NCBI GenBank assembly: GCA_963556195.1
Contig: CAUVYP010000586.1
Coordinates: forward strand, 992,001 to 1,056,000
DNA from: Sepiola atlantica
Taxonomy: Eukaryota > Mollusca > Cephalopoda > Sepiida > Sepiolidae
Direction of reading: 5' to 3'
DNA length: 64,000 nucleotides
A program made the translations under genes and the position numbers. The notes below the pieces were generated by a model. It made no database searches. It was not told the origin of the DNA and was given only the letters and a program-made list of their open reading frames with translations. Positions 9,137-21,598 of the stretch are shown in pieces. Numbering within the stretch: the first letter of the stretch is position 1; the number at the start of each line of letters is the position of its first letter.

Positions 9137-12100
9137 TTAGCGCGTTTTAAAGTTGATATCGCTTTTGTTTATAACTTCCACATTTATTCGAATTGTGCAA
9201 CGAAACTTTGCAGACCGTCGCGGAGACACACGTTCTACTGAAGTACCAAGTTTCAGAAGTGCAGCTCTTGTACTGCCGGAGATATGTCGATACAAACTGA
9301 ATACGCAAAACATCAACTAAATTTAGCGCGTTTTAAAGTTGATATCGCTTTTGTTTATAACTTCCACATTTATTCGAATTGTGCAACGAAACTTTGCACA
9401 GATTAGCGGAGTCACATTTTCTACTGAAGTACCAAGTTTCAGAAGTGCAGCTCTTGTACTGCCGGAGATATGTCGATACAAACTGAATACGCAAAACATC
9501 AACAAAATTTAGCGCGTTTTAAAGTTGATATCGCTTTTGTTTATAACTTCCACATTTATTCGAATTGTGCAACGAAACTTTGCAAACAGTCGCGGATAGG
9601 CCTTTTCTACTGAAGTACAAAGTTTCAGAAGTGCAGCTCTTGTACTGCCGGAGATATGTCGATACAAACTGAATACGCAAAACATCAACAAAATTTAGCG
9701 CGTTTTAAAGTTGATATCGCTTTTGTTTATAACTTCGACATTTATTCGAATTGTGCAACGAAACTTTGCACAGATTAGCGGAGTCACATTTTCTACTGAA
9801 GTACCAAGTTTCAGAAGTGCAGCTCTTGTACTGCCGGAGATATGTCGATACAAACTGAATACGCAAACTATCAACAAAATTTAGTGCGATTTAAAGTTAG
9901 TATCGCTTTTGTTTATAACTTCACCATTCTTTAGAATTGTGCAACGAAACTTTGCAGAGATAAGCGGAGTCACATGCTCTACTGAAGTACCAAGTTTCAG
10001 AAGTGCAGCTCTTTTACTGCCGGAGATATGTCGATACAAACTGAATACGCAAAACATCAACAAAATTTAGCGCGTTTTAAAGTTGATATCGCTTTTGTTT
10101 ATAACTTCCACATTTATTTTAATTGTGCAACGAAACTTTGCACAGATTAGCGGAGTCACATTTTCTACTGAAGTACCAAGTTTCAGAAGTGCAGCCATTG
10201 TACTGCCGGAGATATGTCGATACAAACTGAATACGCAAAATATCAACAAAATTTAGCGCGTTTTAAAGTTGATATCGCTTTTGTTTATAACTTCCACATT
10301 TATTCGAATTGTGCAACGAAACTTTGCACAGATTAGCGGAGTCACATTTTCTACTGAAGTACCAAGTTTCAGAAGTGCAGCTCTTGTACTGCCGGAGATA
10401 TGTCGATACAAACTGAATACGCAAACTATCAACAAAATTTAGTGCGATTGAAAGTTAGTATCGCTTTTGTTTATAACTTCACCATTCTTTAGAATTGTGC
10501 AACGAAACTTTGCACAGATAAGCGGAGTCACATGCTCTACTGAAGTACCAAGTTTCAGAAGTGCAGCTCTTTTACTGCCGGAGATATGTCGATACAAACT
10601 GAATACGCAAAACATCAACTAAATTTAGCGCGTTTTAAAGTTGATATCGCTTTTGTTTATAACTTCCACATTTATTCGAATTGTGCAACGAAACTTTGCA
10701 CAGATTAGCGGAGTCACATTTTCTACTGAAGTACCAAGTTTCAGAAGTGCAGCTCTTGTACTGCCGGAGATATGTCGATACAAACTGAATACGCAAAACA
10801 TCAACAAAATTTAGCGCGTTTTAAAGTTGATATCGCTTTTGTTTATAACTTCCACATTTATTCGAATTGTGCAACGAAACTTTGCACAGATTAGCGGAGT
10901 CACATTTCCCACTGAAGTACCAAGTTTCAGAAGTGCAGCTCTTGTACTGCCGGAGATATGTCGATACAAACTGAATACGCAAAACATCAACAAAATTTAG
11001 CGCGTTTTAAAGTTGATATCGCTTTTGTTTATAACTTCCACATTTATTCGAATTGTGCAACGAAACTTTGCAGACCGTCGCGGAGACACACGTTCTACTG
11101 AAGTACCAAGTTTCAGAAGTGCAGCTCTTGTACTGCCGGAGATATGTCGATACAAACTGAATACGCAAAACATCAACTAAATTTAGCGCGTTTTAAAGTT
11201 GATATCGCTTTTGTTTATAACTTCCACATTTATTCGAATTGTGCAACGAAGCTTTGCACAGATTAGCGGAGTCACATTTTCTACTGAAGTACCAAGTTTC
11301 AGAAGTGCAGCTCTTGTACTGCCGGAGATATGTCGATACAAACTGAATACGCAAAACATCAACTAAATTTAGCGCGTTTTAAAGTTGATATCGCTTTTGT
11401 TTATAACTTCCACATTTATTCGAATTGTGCAACGAAACTTTGCACAGATTAGCGGAGTCACATTTTCTACTGAAGTACCAAGTTTCAGAAGTGCAGCTCT
11501 TGTACTGCCGGAGATATGTCGATACAAACTGAATACGCAAAACATCAACAAAATTTAGCGCGTTTTAAAGTTGATATCGCTTTTGTTTATAACTTCCACA
11601 TTTATTCGAATTGTGCAACGAAACTTTGCAAACAGTCGCGGATAGGCCTTTTCTACTGAAGTACCAAGTTTCAGAAGTGCAGCTCTTGTACTGCCGGAGA
11701 TATGTCGATACAAACTGAATACGCAAAACATCAACAAAATTTAGCGCGTTTTAAAGTTGATATCGCTTTTGTTTATAACTTCGACATTTATTCGAATTGT
11801 GCAACGAAACTTTGCACAGATTAGCGGAGTCACATTTTCTACTGAAGTACCAAGTTTCAGAAGTGCAGCTCTTGTACTGCCGGAGATATGTCGATACAAA
11901 CTGAATACGCAAACTATCAACAAAATTTAGTGCGATTTAAAGTTAGTATCGCTTTTGTTTATAACTTCACCATTCTTTAGAATTGTGCAACGAAACTTTG
12001 CAGAGATAAGCGGAGTCACATGCTCTACTGAAGTACCAAGTTTCAGAAGTGCAGCTCTTTTACTGCCGGAGATATGTCGATACAAACTGAATACGCAAAA

Positions 12101-12484
12101 CATCAACAAAATTTAGCGCGTTTTAAAGTTGATATCGCTTTTGTTTATAACTTCCACATTTATTTTAATTGTGCAACGAGACTTTGCACAGATTAGCGGA
12201 GTCACATTTTCTACTGAAGTACCAAGTTTCAGAAGTGCAGCTCTTGTACTGCCGGAGATATGTCGATACAAACTGAATACGCAAAATATCAACAAAATTT
12301 AGCGCGTTTTAAAGTTGATATCGCTTTTGTTTATAACTTCCACATTTATTCGAATTGTGCAACGAAACTTTGCACAGATTAGCGGAGTCACATTTTCTAC
12401 TGAAGTACCAAGTTTCAGAAGTGCAGCTCTTGTACTGCCGGAGATATGTCGATACAAACTGAATACGCAAACTATCAACAAAAT

Positions 12485-15400
12485 TTAGTGCGATTTAAAG
12501 TTGATATCGCTTTTGTTTATAACTTGACCATTCTTTTGAATTGTGCAACGAAACTTTGCAGAGATAAGTGGAGTCACATGCTCTACTGAAGTACCAAGTT
12601 TCAGAAGTGCAGCTCTTTTACTGCCGGAGATATGTCGATACAAACTGAATACGCAAAACATCAACAAAATTTAGCGCGTTTTAAAGTGGATATCGCTTTT
12701 GTTTATAACTTCACCATTCTTTAGAATTGTGCAACGAAACTTTGCAGACCGTCGCGGAGACACACGTTCTACTGAAGTACCAAGTTTCAGAAGTGCAGCT
12801 CTTGTACTGCCGGAGATATGTCGATACAAACTGAATACGCAAAACATCAACAAAATTTAGCGCGTTTTAAAGTTGATATCGCTTTTGTTTATAACTTCCA
12901 CATTTATTCGAATTGTGCAACGAAACTTTGCACAGATTAGCGGAGTCACATTTCCTACTGAAGTACCAAGTTTCAGAAGTGCAGCTCTTGTACTGCCGGA
13001 GATATGTCGATACAAACTGAATACGCAAAACATCAACAAAATTTAGCGCGTTTTAAAGTTGATATCGCTTTTGTTTATAACTTCCACATTTATTCGAATT
13101 GTGCAACGAAACTTTGCACAGATTAGCGGAGTCACATTTTCTACTGAAGTACCAAGTTTCAGAAGTGCAGCTCTTGTACTGCCGGAGATATGTCGATACA
13201 AACTGAATACGCAAAACATCAACAAAATTTAGCGCGTTTTAAAGTTGATATCGCTTTTGTTTATAACTTCCACATTTATTCGAATTGTGCAACGAAACTT
13301 TGCAGACAGTCGCGGATAGGCCTTTTCTACTGAAGTACCAAGTTTCAGAAGTGCAGCTCTTGTACTGCCGGAGATATGTCGATACAAACTGAATACGCAA
13401 AACATCAACAAAATTTAGCGCGTTTTAAAGTTGATATCGCTTTTGTTTATAACTTCCACATTTATTCGAATTGTGCAACGAAACTTTGCACTGATTAGCG
13501 GAGTCACATTTTCTACTGAAGTACCAAGTTTCAGAAGTGCAGCTCTTGTACTGCCGGAGATATGTCGATACAAACTGAATACGCAAAACATCAACAAAAT
13601 TTAGCGCGTTTTAAAGTTGATATCGCTTTTGTTTATAACTTCCACATTTATTCGAATTGTGCAACGAAACTTTGCACAGATTAGCGGAGTCACATTTTCT
13701 ACTGAAGTACCAAGTTTCAGAAGTGCAGCTCTTGTACTGCCGGAGATATGTCGATACAAACTGAATACGCAAAACATCAACAAAATTTAGCGCGTTTTAA
13801 AGTTGATATCGCTTTTGTTTATAACTTCCACATTTATTCGAATTGTGCAACGAAACTTTGCACAGATTAGCGGAGTCACATTTTCTACTGAAGTACCAAG
13901 TTTCAGAAGTGCAGCTCTTGTACTGCCGGAGATATGTCGATACAAACTGAATACGCAAAACATCAACAAAATTTAGCGCGTTTTAAAGTTGATATCGCTT
14001 TTGTTTATAACTTCCACATTTATTCGAATTGTGCAACGAAACTTTGCAGACAGTCGCGGATAGGCCTTTTCTACTGAAGTACCAAGTTTCAGAAGTGCAG
14101 CTCTTTTACTGCCGGAGATATGTCGATACAAACTGAATACGCAAAACATCAACAAAATTTAGCGCGTTTTAAAGTTGATATCGCTTTTGTTTATAACTTC
14201 CACATTTATTCGAATTGTGCAACGAAACTTTGCACAGATTAGCGGAGTCACATTTTCTACTGAAGTACCAAGTTTCAGAAGTGCAGCTCTTGTACTGCCG
14301 GAGATATGTCGATACAAACTGAATACGCAAAACATCAACAAAATTTAGCGCGTTTTAAAGTTGATATCGCTTTTGTTTATAACTTCCACATTTATTCGGA
14401 TTGTGCAACGAAACTTTGCACAGATTAGCGGAGTCACATTTTCTACTGAAGTACCAAGTTTCAGAAGTGCAGCTCTTGTACTGCCGGAGATATGTCGATA
14501 CAAACTGAATACGCAAAACATCAACAAAATTTAGCGCGTTTTAAAGTTGATATCGATTTTGTTTATAACTTCCACATTTATTCGAATTGTGCAACGAAAC
14601 TTTGCACAGATTAGCGGAGTCACATTTTCTACTGAAGTACCAAGTTTCAGAAGTGCAGCTCTTGTACTGCCGGAGGTATGTCGATACAAACTGAATACGC
14701 AAAACATCAACAAAATTTAGCGCGTTTTAAAGTTGATATCGCTTTTGTTTATAACTTCCACATTTATTCGAATTGTGCAACGAAACTTTGCAGACAGTCG
14801 CGGATAGGCCTTTTTTACTGAAGTACCAAGTTTCAGAAGTGCAGCTCTTGTACTGCCGGAGATATGTCGATACAAACTGAATACGCAAAACATCAACAAA
14901 ATTTAGCGCGTTTTAAAGTTGATATCGCTTTTGTTTATAACTTCCACATTTATTCGAATTGTGCAACGAAACTTTGCACAGATTAGCGGAGTCACATTTT
15001 CTACTGAAGTACCAAGTTTCATAAGTGCAGCTCTTGTACTGCCGGAGATATGTCGATACAAACTGAATACGCAAACTATCAACAAAATTTAGTGCGATTG
15101 AAAGTTAGTATCGCTTTTGTTTATAACTTCACCATTCTTTAGAATTGTGCAACGAAACTTTGCACAGATAAGCGGAGTCACATGCTCTACTGAAGTACCA
15201 AGTTTCAGAAGTGCAGCTCTTTTACTGCCGGAGATATGTCGATACAAACTGAATACGCAAAACATCAACTAAATTTAGCGCGTTTTAAAGTTGATATCGC
15301 TTTTGTTTATAACTTCCACATTTATTCGAATTGTGCAACGAAACTTTGCACAGATTAGCGGAGTCACATTTTCTACTGAAGTACCAAGTTTCAGAAGTGC

Positions 15401-15646
15401 AGCTCTTGTACTGCCGGAGATATGTCGATACAAACTGAATACGCAAAACATCAACAAAATTTAGCGCGTTTTAAAGTTGATATCGCTTTTGTTTATAACT
15501 TCCACATTTATTCGAATTGTGCAACGAAACTTTGCACAGATTAGCGGAGTCACATTTCCCACTGAAGTACCAAGTTTCAGAAGTGCAGCTCTTGTACTGC
15601 CGGAGATATGTCGATACAAACTGAATACGCAAAACATCAACAACAT
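12485..15646. repeat. 17-unit segment, copy 2, with a 4-unit expansion
   Basis: The order is Q, R, G-like, A, K, A, A, A, K, A, A, A, K, A', E*, A, G. It matches 4673-7090 except for one additional A-A-A-K block of 744 bp. The K at 13973 has the group 2 end ctcttttactg, and the A at 13415 has a private cactgattag. The A at 14531 has a private ggaggtatg. The G unit ends in caacaacat (near 15643) instead of caacaaaat. Confidence 0.88.
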
Positions 15647-18250
15647 TTAGCGCGTTTTAAAGTTGATATCGCTTTTGTTTATAACTTCCACATTTATTCG
15701 AATTGTGCAACGAAACTTTGCAGACCGTCGCGGAGACACACGTTCTACTGAAGTACCAAGTTTCAGAAGTGCAGCTCTTGTACTGCCGGAGATATGTCGA
15801 TACAAACTGAATACGCAAAACATCAACAAAATTTAGCGCGTTTTAAAGTTGATATCGCTTTTGTTTATAACTTCCACATTTATTCGAATTGTGCAACGAA
15901 ACTTTGCACAGATTAGCGGAGTCACATTTTCTACTGAAGTACCAAGTTTCAGAAGTGCAGCTCTTGTACTGCCGGAGATATGTCGATACAAACTGAATAC
16001 GCAAAACATCAACAAAATTTAGCGCGTTTTAAAGTTGATATCGCTTTTGTTTATAACTTCCACATTTATTCGAATTGTGCAACGAAACTTTGCACAGATT
16101 AGCGGAGTCACATTTTCTACTGAAGTACCAAGTTTCAGAAGTGCAGCTCTTGTACTGCCGGAGATATGTCGATACAAACTGAATACGCAAAACATCAACA
16201 AAATTTAGCGCGTTTTAAAGTTGATATCGCTTTTGTTTATAACTTCCACATTTATTCGAATTGTGCAACGAAACTTTGCAGACAGTCGCGGATAGGCCTT
16301 TTCTACTGAAGTACCAAGTTTCAGAAGTGCAGCTCTTTTACTGCCGGAGATATGTCGATACAAACTGAATACGCAAAACATCAACAAAATTTAGCGCGTT
16401 TTAAAGTTGATATCGCTTTTGTTTATAACTTCCACATTTATTCGAATTGTGCAACGAAACTTTGCACAGATTAGCGGAGTCACATTTTCTACTGAAGTAC
16501 CAAGTTTCATAAGTGCAGCTCTTGTACTGCCGGAGATATGTCGATACAAACTGAATACGCAAACTATCAACAAAATTTAGTGCGATTGAAAGTTAGTATC
16601 GCTTTTGTTTATAACTTCACCATTCTTTAGAATTGTGCAACGAAACTTTGCACAGATAAGCGGAGTCACATGCTCTACTGAAGTACCAAGTTTCAGAAGT
16701 GCAGCTCTTTTACTGCCGGAGATATTTCGATACAAACTGAATACGCAAAACATCAACTAAATTTAGCGCGTTTTAAAGTTGATATCGCTTTTGTTTATAA
16801 CTTCCACATTTATTCGAATTGTGCAACGAAACTTTGCACAGATTAACGGAGTCACATTTTCTACTGAAGTACCAAGTTTCAGAAGTGCAGCTCTTGTACT
16901 GCCGGAGATATGTCGATACAAACTGAATACGCAAAACATCAACAAAATTTAGCGCGTTTTAAAGTTGATATCGCTTTTGTTTATAACTTCCACATTTATT
17001 CGAATTGTGCAACGAAACTTTGCACAGATTAGCGGAGTCACATTTCCCACTGAAGTACCAAGTTTCAGAAGTGCAGCTCTTGTACTGCCGGAGATATGTC
17101 GATACAAACTGAATACGCAAAACATCAACAAAATTTAGCGCGTTTTAAAGTTGATATCGCTTTTGTTTATAACTTCCACATTTATTCGAATTGTGCAACG
17201 AAACTTTGCAGACAGTCGCGGATAGGCCTTTTCTACTGAAGTACCAAGTTTCAGAAGTGCAGCTCTTGTACTGCCGGAGATATGTCGATACAAACTGAAT
17301 ACGCAAAACATCAACAAAATTTAGCGCGTTTTAAAGTTGATATCGCTTTTGTTTATAACTTCCACATTTATTCGAATTGTGCAACGAAACTTTGCACAGA
17401 TTAGCGGAGTCACATTTTCTACTGAAGTACCAAGTTTCATAAGTGCAGCTCTTGTACTGCCGGAGATATGTCGATACAAACTGAATACGCAAACTATCAA
17501 CAAAATTTAGTGCGATTGAAAGTTAGTATCGCTTTTGTTTATAACTTCACCATTCTTTAGAATTGTGCAACGAAACTTTGCACAGATAAGCGGAGTCACA
17601 TGCTCTACTGAAGTACCAAGTTTCAGAAGTGCAGCTCTTTTACTGCCGGAGATATGTCGATACAAACTGAATACGCAAAACATCAACAAAATTTAGCGCG
17701 TTTTAAAGTTGATATCGCTTTTGTTTATAACTTCCACATTTATTCGAATTGTGCAACGAAACTTTGCACAGATTAGCGGAGTCACATTTTCTACTGAAGT
17801 ACCAAGTTTCAGAAGTGCAGCTCTTGTACTGCCGGAGATATGTCGATACAAACTGAATACGCAAAACATCAACAAAATTTAGCGCGTTTTAAAGTTGATA
17901 TCGCTTTTGTTTATAACTTCCACATTTATTCGAATTGTGCAACGAAACTTTGCACAGATTAGCGGAGTCACATTTTCTACTGAAGTACCAAGTTTCAGAA
18001 GTGCAGCTCTTGTACTGCCGGAGATATGTCGATACAAACTGAATACGCAAAACATCAACAAAATTTAGCGCGTTTTAAAGTTGATATCGCTTTTGTTTAT
18101 AACTTCCACATTTATTCGAATTGTGCAACGAAACTTTGCAGACAGTCGCGGATAGGCCTTTTCTACTGAAGTACCAAGTTTCAGAAGTGCAGCTCTTGTA
18201 CTGCCGGAGATATGTCGATACAAACTGAATACGCAAAACATCAACAAAAT
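15647..18250. repeat. 5-unit K-A'-E-A-G repeats
   Basis: The order is R, A, A, K, A', E*, A, G, K, A', E, A, A, K (14 units). The 930-bp block K-A'-E-A-G at 16205 is followed by a partial second copy K-A'-E at 17135. The same 5-unit block recurs at 22715 and 35175. The K at 16205 carries ctcttttactg, as do 22715 and 35175, so the three share ancestry. The E at 16577 has gatatttcg, and the A at 16763 has gattaacgg. Confidence 0.87.
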
Positions 18251-21200
18251 TTAGTGCGATTTAAAGTTGATATCGCTTTTGTTTATAACTTCACCATTCT
18301 TTTGAATTGTGCAACGAAACTTTGCAGAGATAAGTGGAGTCACATGCTCTACTGAAGTACCAAGTTTAAGAAGTGCAGCTCTTTTACTGCCGGAGATATG
18401 TCGATACAAACTGAATACGCAAAACATCAACAAAATTTAGCGCGTTTTAAAGTGGATATCGCTTTTGTTTATAACTTCCACATTTATTCGAATTGTGCAA
18501 CGAAACTTTGCAGACCGTCGCGGAGACACACGTTCTACTGAAGTACCAAGTTTCAGAAGTGCAGCTCTTGTACTGCCGGAGATATGTCGATACAAACTGA
18601 ATACGCAAAACATCAACTAAATTTAGCGCGTTTTAAAGTTGATATCGCTTTTGTTTATAACTTCCACATTTATTCGAATTGTGCAACGAAACTTTGCACA
18701 GATTAGCGGAGTCACATTTTCTACTGAAGTACCAAGTTTCAGAAGTGCAGCTCTTGTACTGCCGGAGATATGTCGATACAAACTGAATACGCAAAACATC
18801 AACAAAATTTAGCGCGTTTTAAAGTTGATATCGCTTTTGTTTATAACTTCCACATTTATTCGAATTGTGCAACGAAACTTTGCAGACAGTCGCGGATAAG
18901 CCTTTTCCACTGAAGTACCAAGTTTCAGAAGTGCAGCTCTTGTACTGCCGGAGATATGTCGATACAAACTGAATACGCAAAACATCAACAAAATTTAGCG
19001 CGTTTTAAAGTTGATATCGCTTTTGTTTATAACTTCGACATTTATTCGAATTGTGCAACGAAACTTTGCACAGATTAGCGGAGTCACATTTTCTACTGAA
19101 GTACCAAGTTTCAGAAGTGCAGCTCTTGTACTGCCGGAGATATGTCGATACAAACTGAATACGCAAACTATCAACAAAATTTAGTGCGATTTAAAGTTAG
19201 TATCGCTTTTGTTTATAACTTCACCATTCTTTAGAATTGTGCAACGAAACTTTGCAGAGATAAGCGGAGTCACATGCTCTACTGAAGTACCAAGTTTCAG
19301 AAGTGCAGCTCTTTTACTGCCGGAGATATGTCGATACAAACTGAATACGCAAAACATCAACAAAATTTAGCGCGTTTTAAAGTTGATATCGCTTTTGTTT
19401 ATAACTTCCACATTTATTCGAATTGTGCAACGAAACTTTGCACAGATTAGCGGAGTAACATTTTCTACTGAAGTACCAAGTTTCAGAAGTGCAGCTCTTG
19501 TACTGCCGGAGATATGTCGATACAAACTGAATACGCAAAACATCAACAAAATTTAGCGCGTTTTAAAGTTGATATCGCTTTTGTTTATAACTTCCACATT
19601 TATTCGAATTGTGCAACGAAACTTTGCACAGATTAACGGAGTCACATTTTCTACTGAAGTACCAAGTTTCAGAAGTGCAGCTCTTGTACTGCCGGAGATA
19701 TGTCGATACAAACTGAATACGCAAAACATCAACAAAATTTAGCGCGTTTTAAAGTTGATATCGCTTTTGTTTATAACTTCCACATTTATTCGAATTGTGC
19801 AACGAAACTTTGCACAGATTAGCGGAGTCACATTTTCTACTGAAGTACCAAGTTTCAGAAGTGCAGCTCTTGTACTGCCGGAGATATGTCGATACAAACT
19901 GAATACGCAAAACATCAACAAAATTTAGCGCGTTTTAAAGTTGATATCGCTTTTGTTTATAACTTCCACATTTATTCGAATTGTGCAACGAAACTTTGCA
20001 GACAGTCGCGGATAGGCCTTTTCTACTGAAGTACCAAGTTTCAGAAGTGCAGCTCTTGTACTGCCGGAGATATGTCGATACAAACTGAATACGCAAAACA
20101 TCAACAAAATTTAGTGCGATTTAAAGTTGATATCGCTTTTGTTTATAACTTCACCATTCTTTTGAATTGTGCAACGAAACTTTGCAGAGATAAGTGGAGT
20201 CACATGCTCTACTGAAGTACCAAGTTTAAGAAGTGCAGCTCTTTTACTGCCGGAGATATGTCGATACAAACTGAATACGCAAAACATCAACAAAATTTAG
20301 CGCGTTTTAAAGTGGATATCGCTTTTGTTTATAACTTCCACATTTATTCGAATTGTGCAACGAAACTTTGCAGACCGTCGCGGAGACACACGTTCTACTG
20401 AAGTACCAAGTTTCAGAAGTGCAGCTCTTGTACTGCCGGAGATATGTCGATACAAACTGAATACGCAAAACATCAACTAAATTTAGCGCGTTTTAAAGTT
20501 GATATCGCTTTTGTTTATAACTTCCACATTTATTCGAATTGTGCAACGAAACTTTGCACAGATTAGCGGAGTCACATTTTCTACTGAAGTACCAAGTTTC
20601 AGAAGTGCAGCTCTTGTACTGCCGGAGATATGTCGATACAAACTGAATACGCAAAACATCAACAAAATTTAGCGCGTTTTAAAGTTGATATCGCTTTTGT
20701 TTATAACTTCCACATTTATTCGAATTGTGCAACGAAACTTTGCAGACAGTCGCGGATAAGCCTTTTCCACTGAAGTACCAAGTTTCAGAAGTGCAGCTCT
20801 TGTACTGCCGGAGATATGTCGATACAAACTGAATACGCAAAACATCAACAAAATTTAGCGCGTTTTAAAGTTGATATCGCTTTTGTTTATAACTTCGACA
20901 TTTATTCGAATTGTGCAACGAAACTTTGCACAGATTAGCGGAGTCACATTTTCTACTGAAGTACCAAGTTTCAGAAGTGCAGCTCTTGTACTGCCGGAGA
21001 TATGTCGATACAAACTGAATACGCAAACTATCAACAAAATTTAGTGCGATTTAAAGTTAGTATCGCTTTTGTTTATAACTTCACCATTCTTTAGAATTGT
21101 GCAACGAAACTTTGCAGAGATAAGCGGAGTCACATGCTCTACTGAAGTACCAAGTTTCAGAAGTGCAGCTCTTTTACTGCCGGAGATATGTCGATACAAA

Positions 21201-21598
21201 CTGAATACGCAAAACATCAACAAAATTTAGCGCGTTTTAAAGTTGATATCGCTTTTGTTTATAACTTCCACATTTATTCGAATTGTGCAACGAAACTTTG
21301 CACAGATTAGCGGAGTAACATTTTCTACTGAAGTACCAAGTTTCAGAAGTGCAGCTCTTGTACTGCCGGAGATATGTCGATACAAACTGAATACGCAAAA
21401 CATCAACAAAATTTAGCGCGTTTTAAAGTTGATATCGCTTTTGTTTATAACTTCCACATTTATTCGAATTGTGCAACGAAACTTTGCACAGATTAACGGA
21501 GTCACATTTTCTACTGAAGTACCAAGTTTCAGAAGTGCAGCTCTTGTACTGCCGGAGATATGTCGATACAAACTGAATACGCAAACTATCAACAAAAT
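18251..21598. repeat. 10-unit HOR (1860 bp), one full and one partial copy
   Basis: The first copy, 18251-20110, reads Q, R*, A, K, A, H, A, A, A, K. The second starts at 20111 and repeats the first eight units to 21598. Shared rare changes 1860 bp apart are tttaagaag in Q (18366 and 20226), aagccttttccac in K (18899 and 20759), gagtaacat in A (19454 and 21314) and gattaacgg (19634 and 21494). The second copy then runs into another Q at 21599. Confidence 0.91.

Larger units (their letters stand above)
7091..12484. repeat. 10/11-unit HOR, three successive copies
   Basis: R* units at 7091, 9137 and 10997 start copies of 11, 10 and 8 units. The order is R*, (A*), A, Kf, A(acttcgaca), H, T, A, then E*, A, G in the first two; the third goes to Q after the A. 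The extra A* is present at 7277 and 11183 and absent from the middle copy. Shared changes linking the first two copies are gtacaaagt in Kf (7757 and 9617) and gcagccattg in T (8334 and 10194), both 1860 bp apart. The third copy lacks them. Confidence 0.92.
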
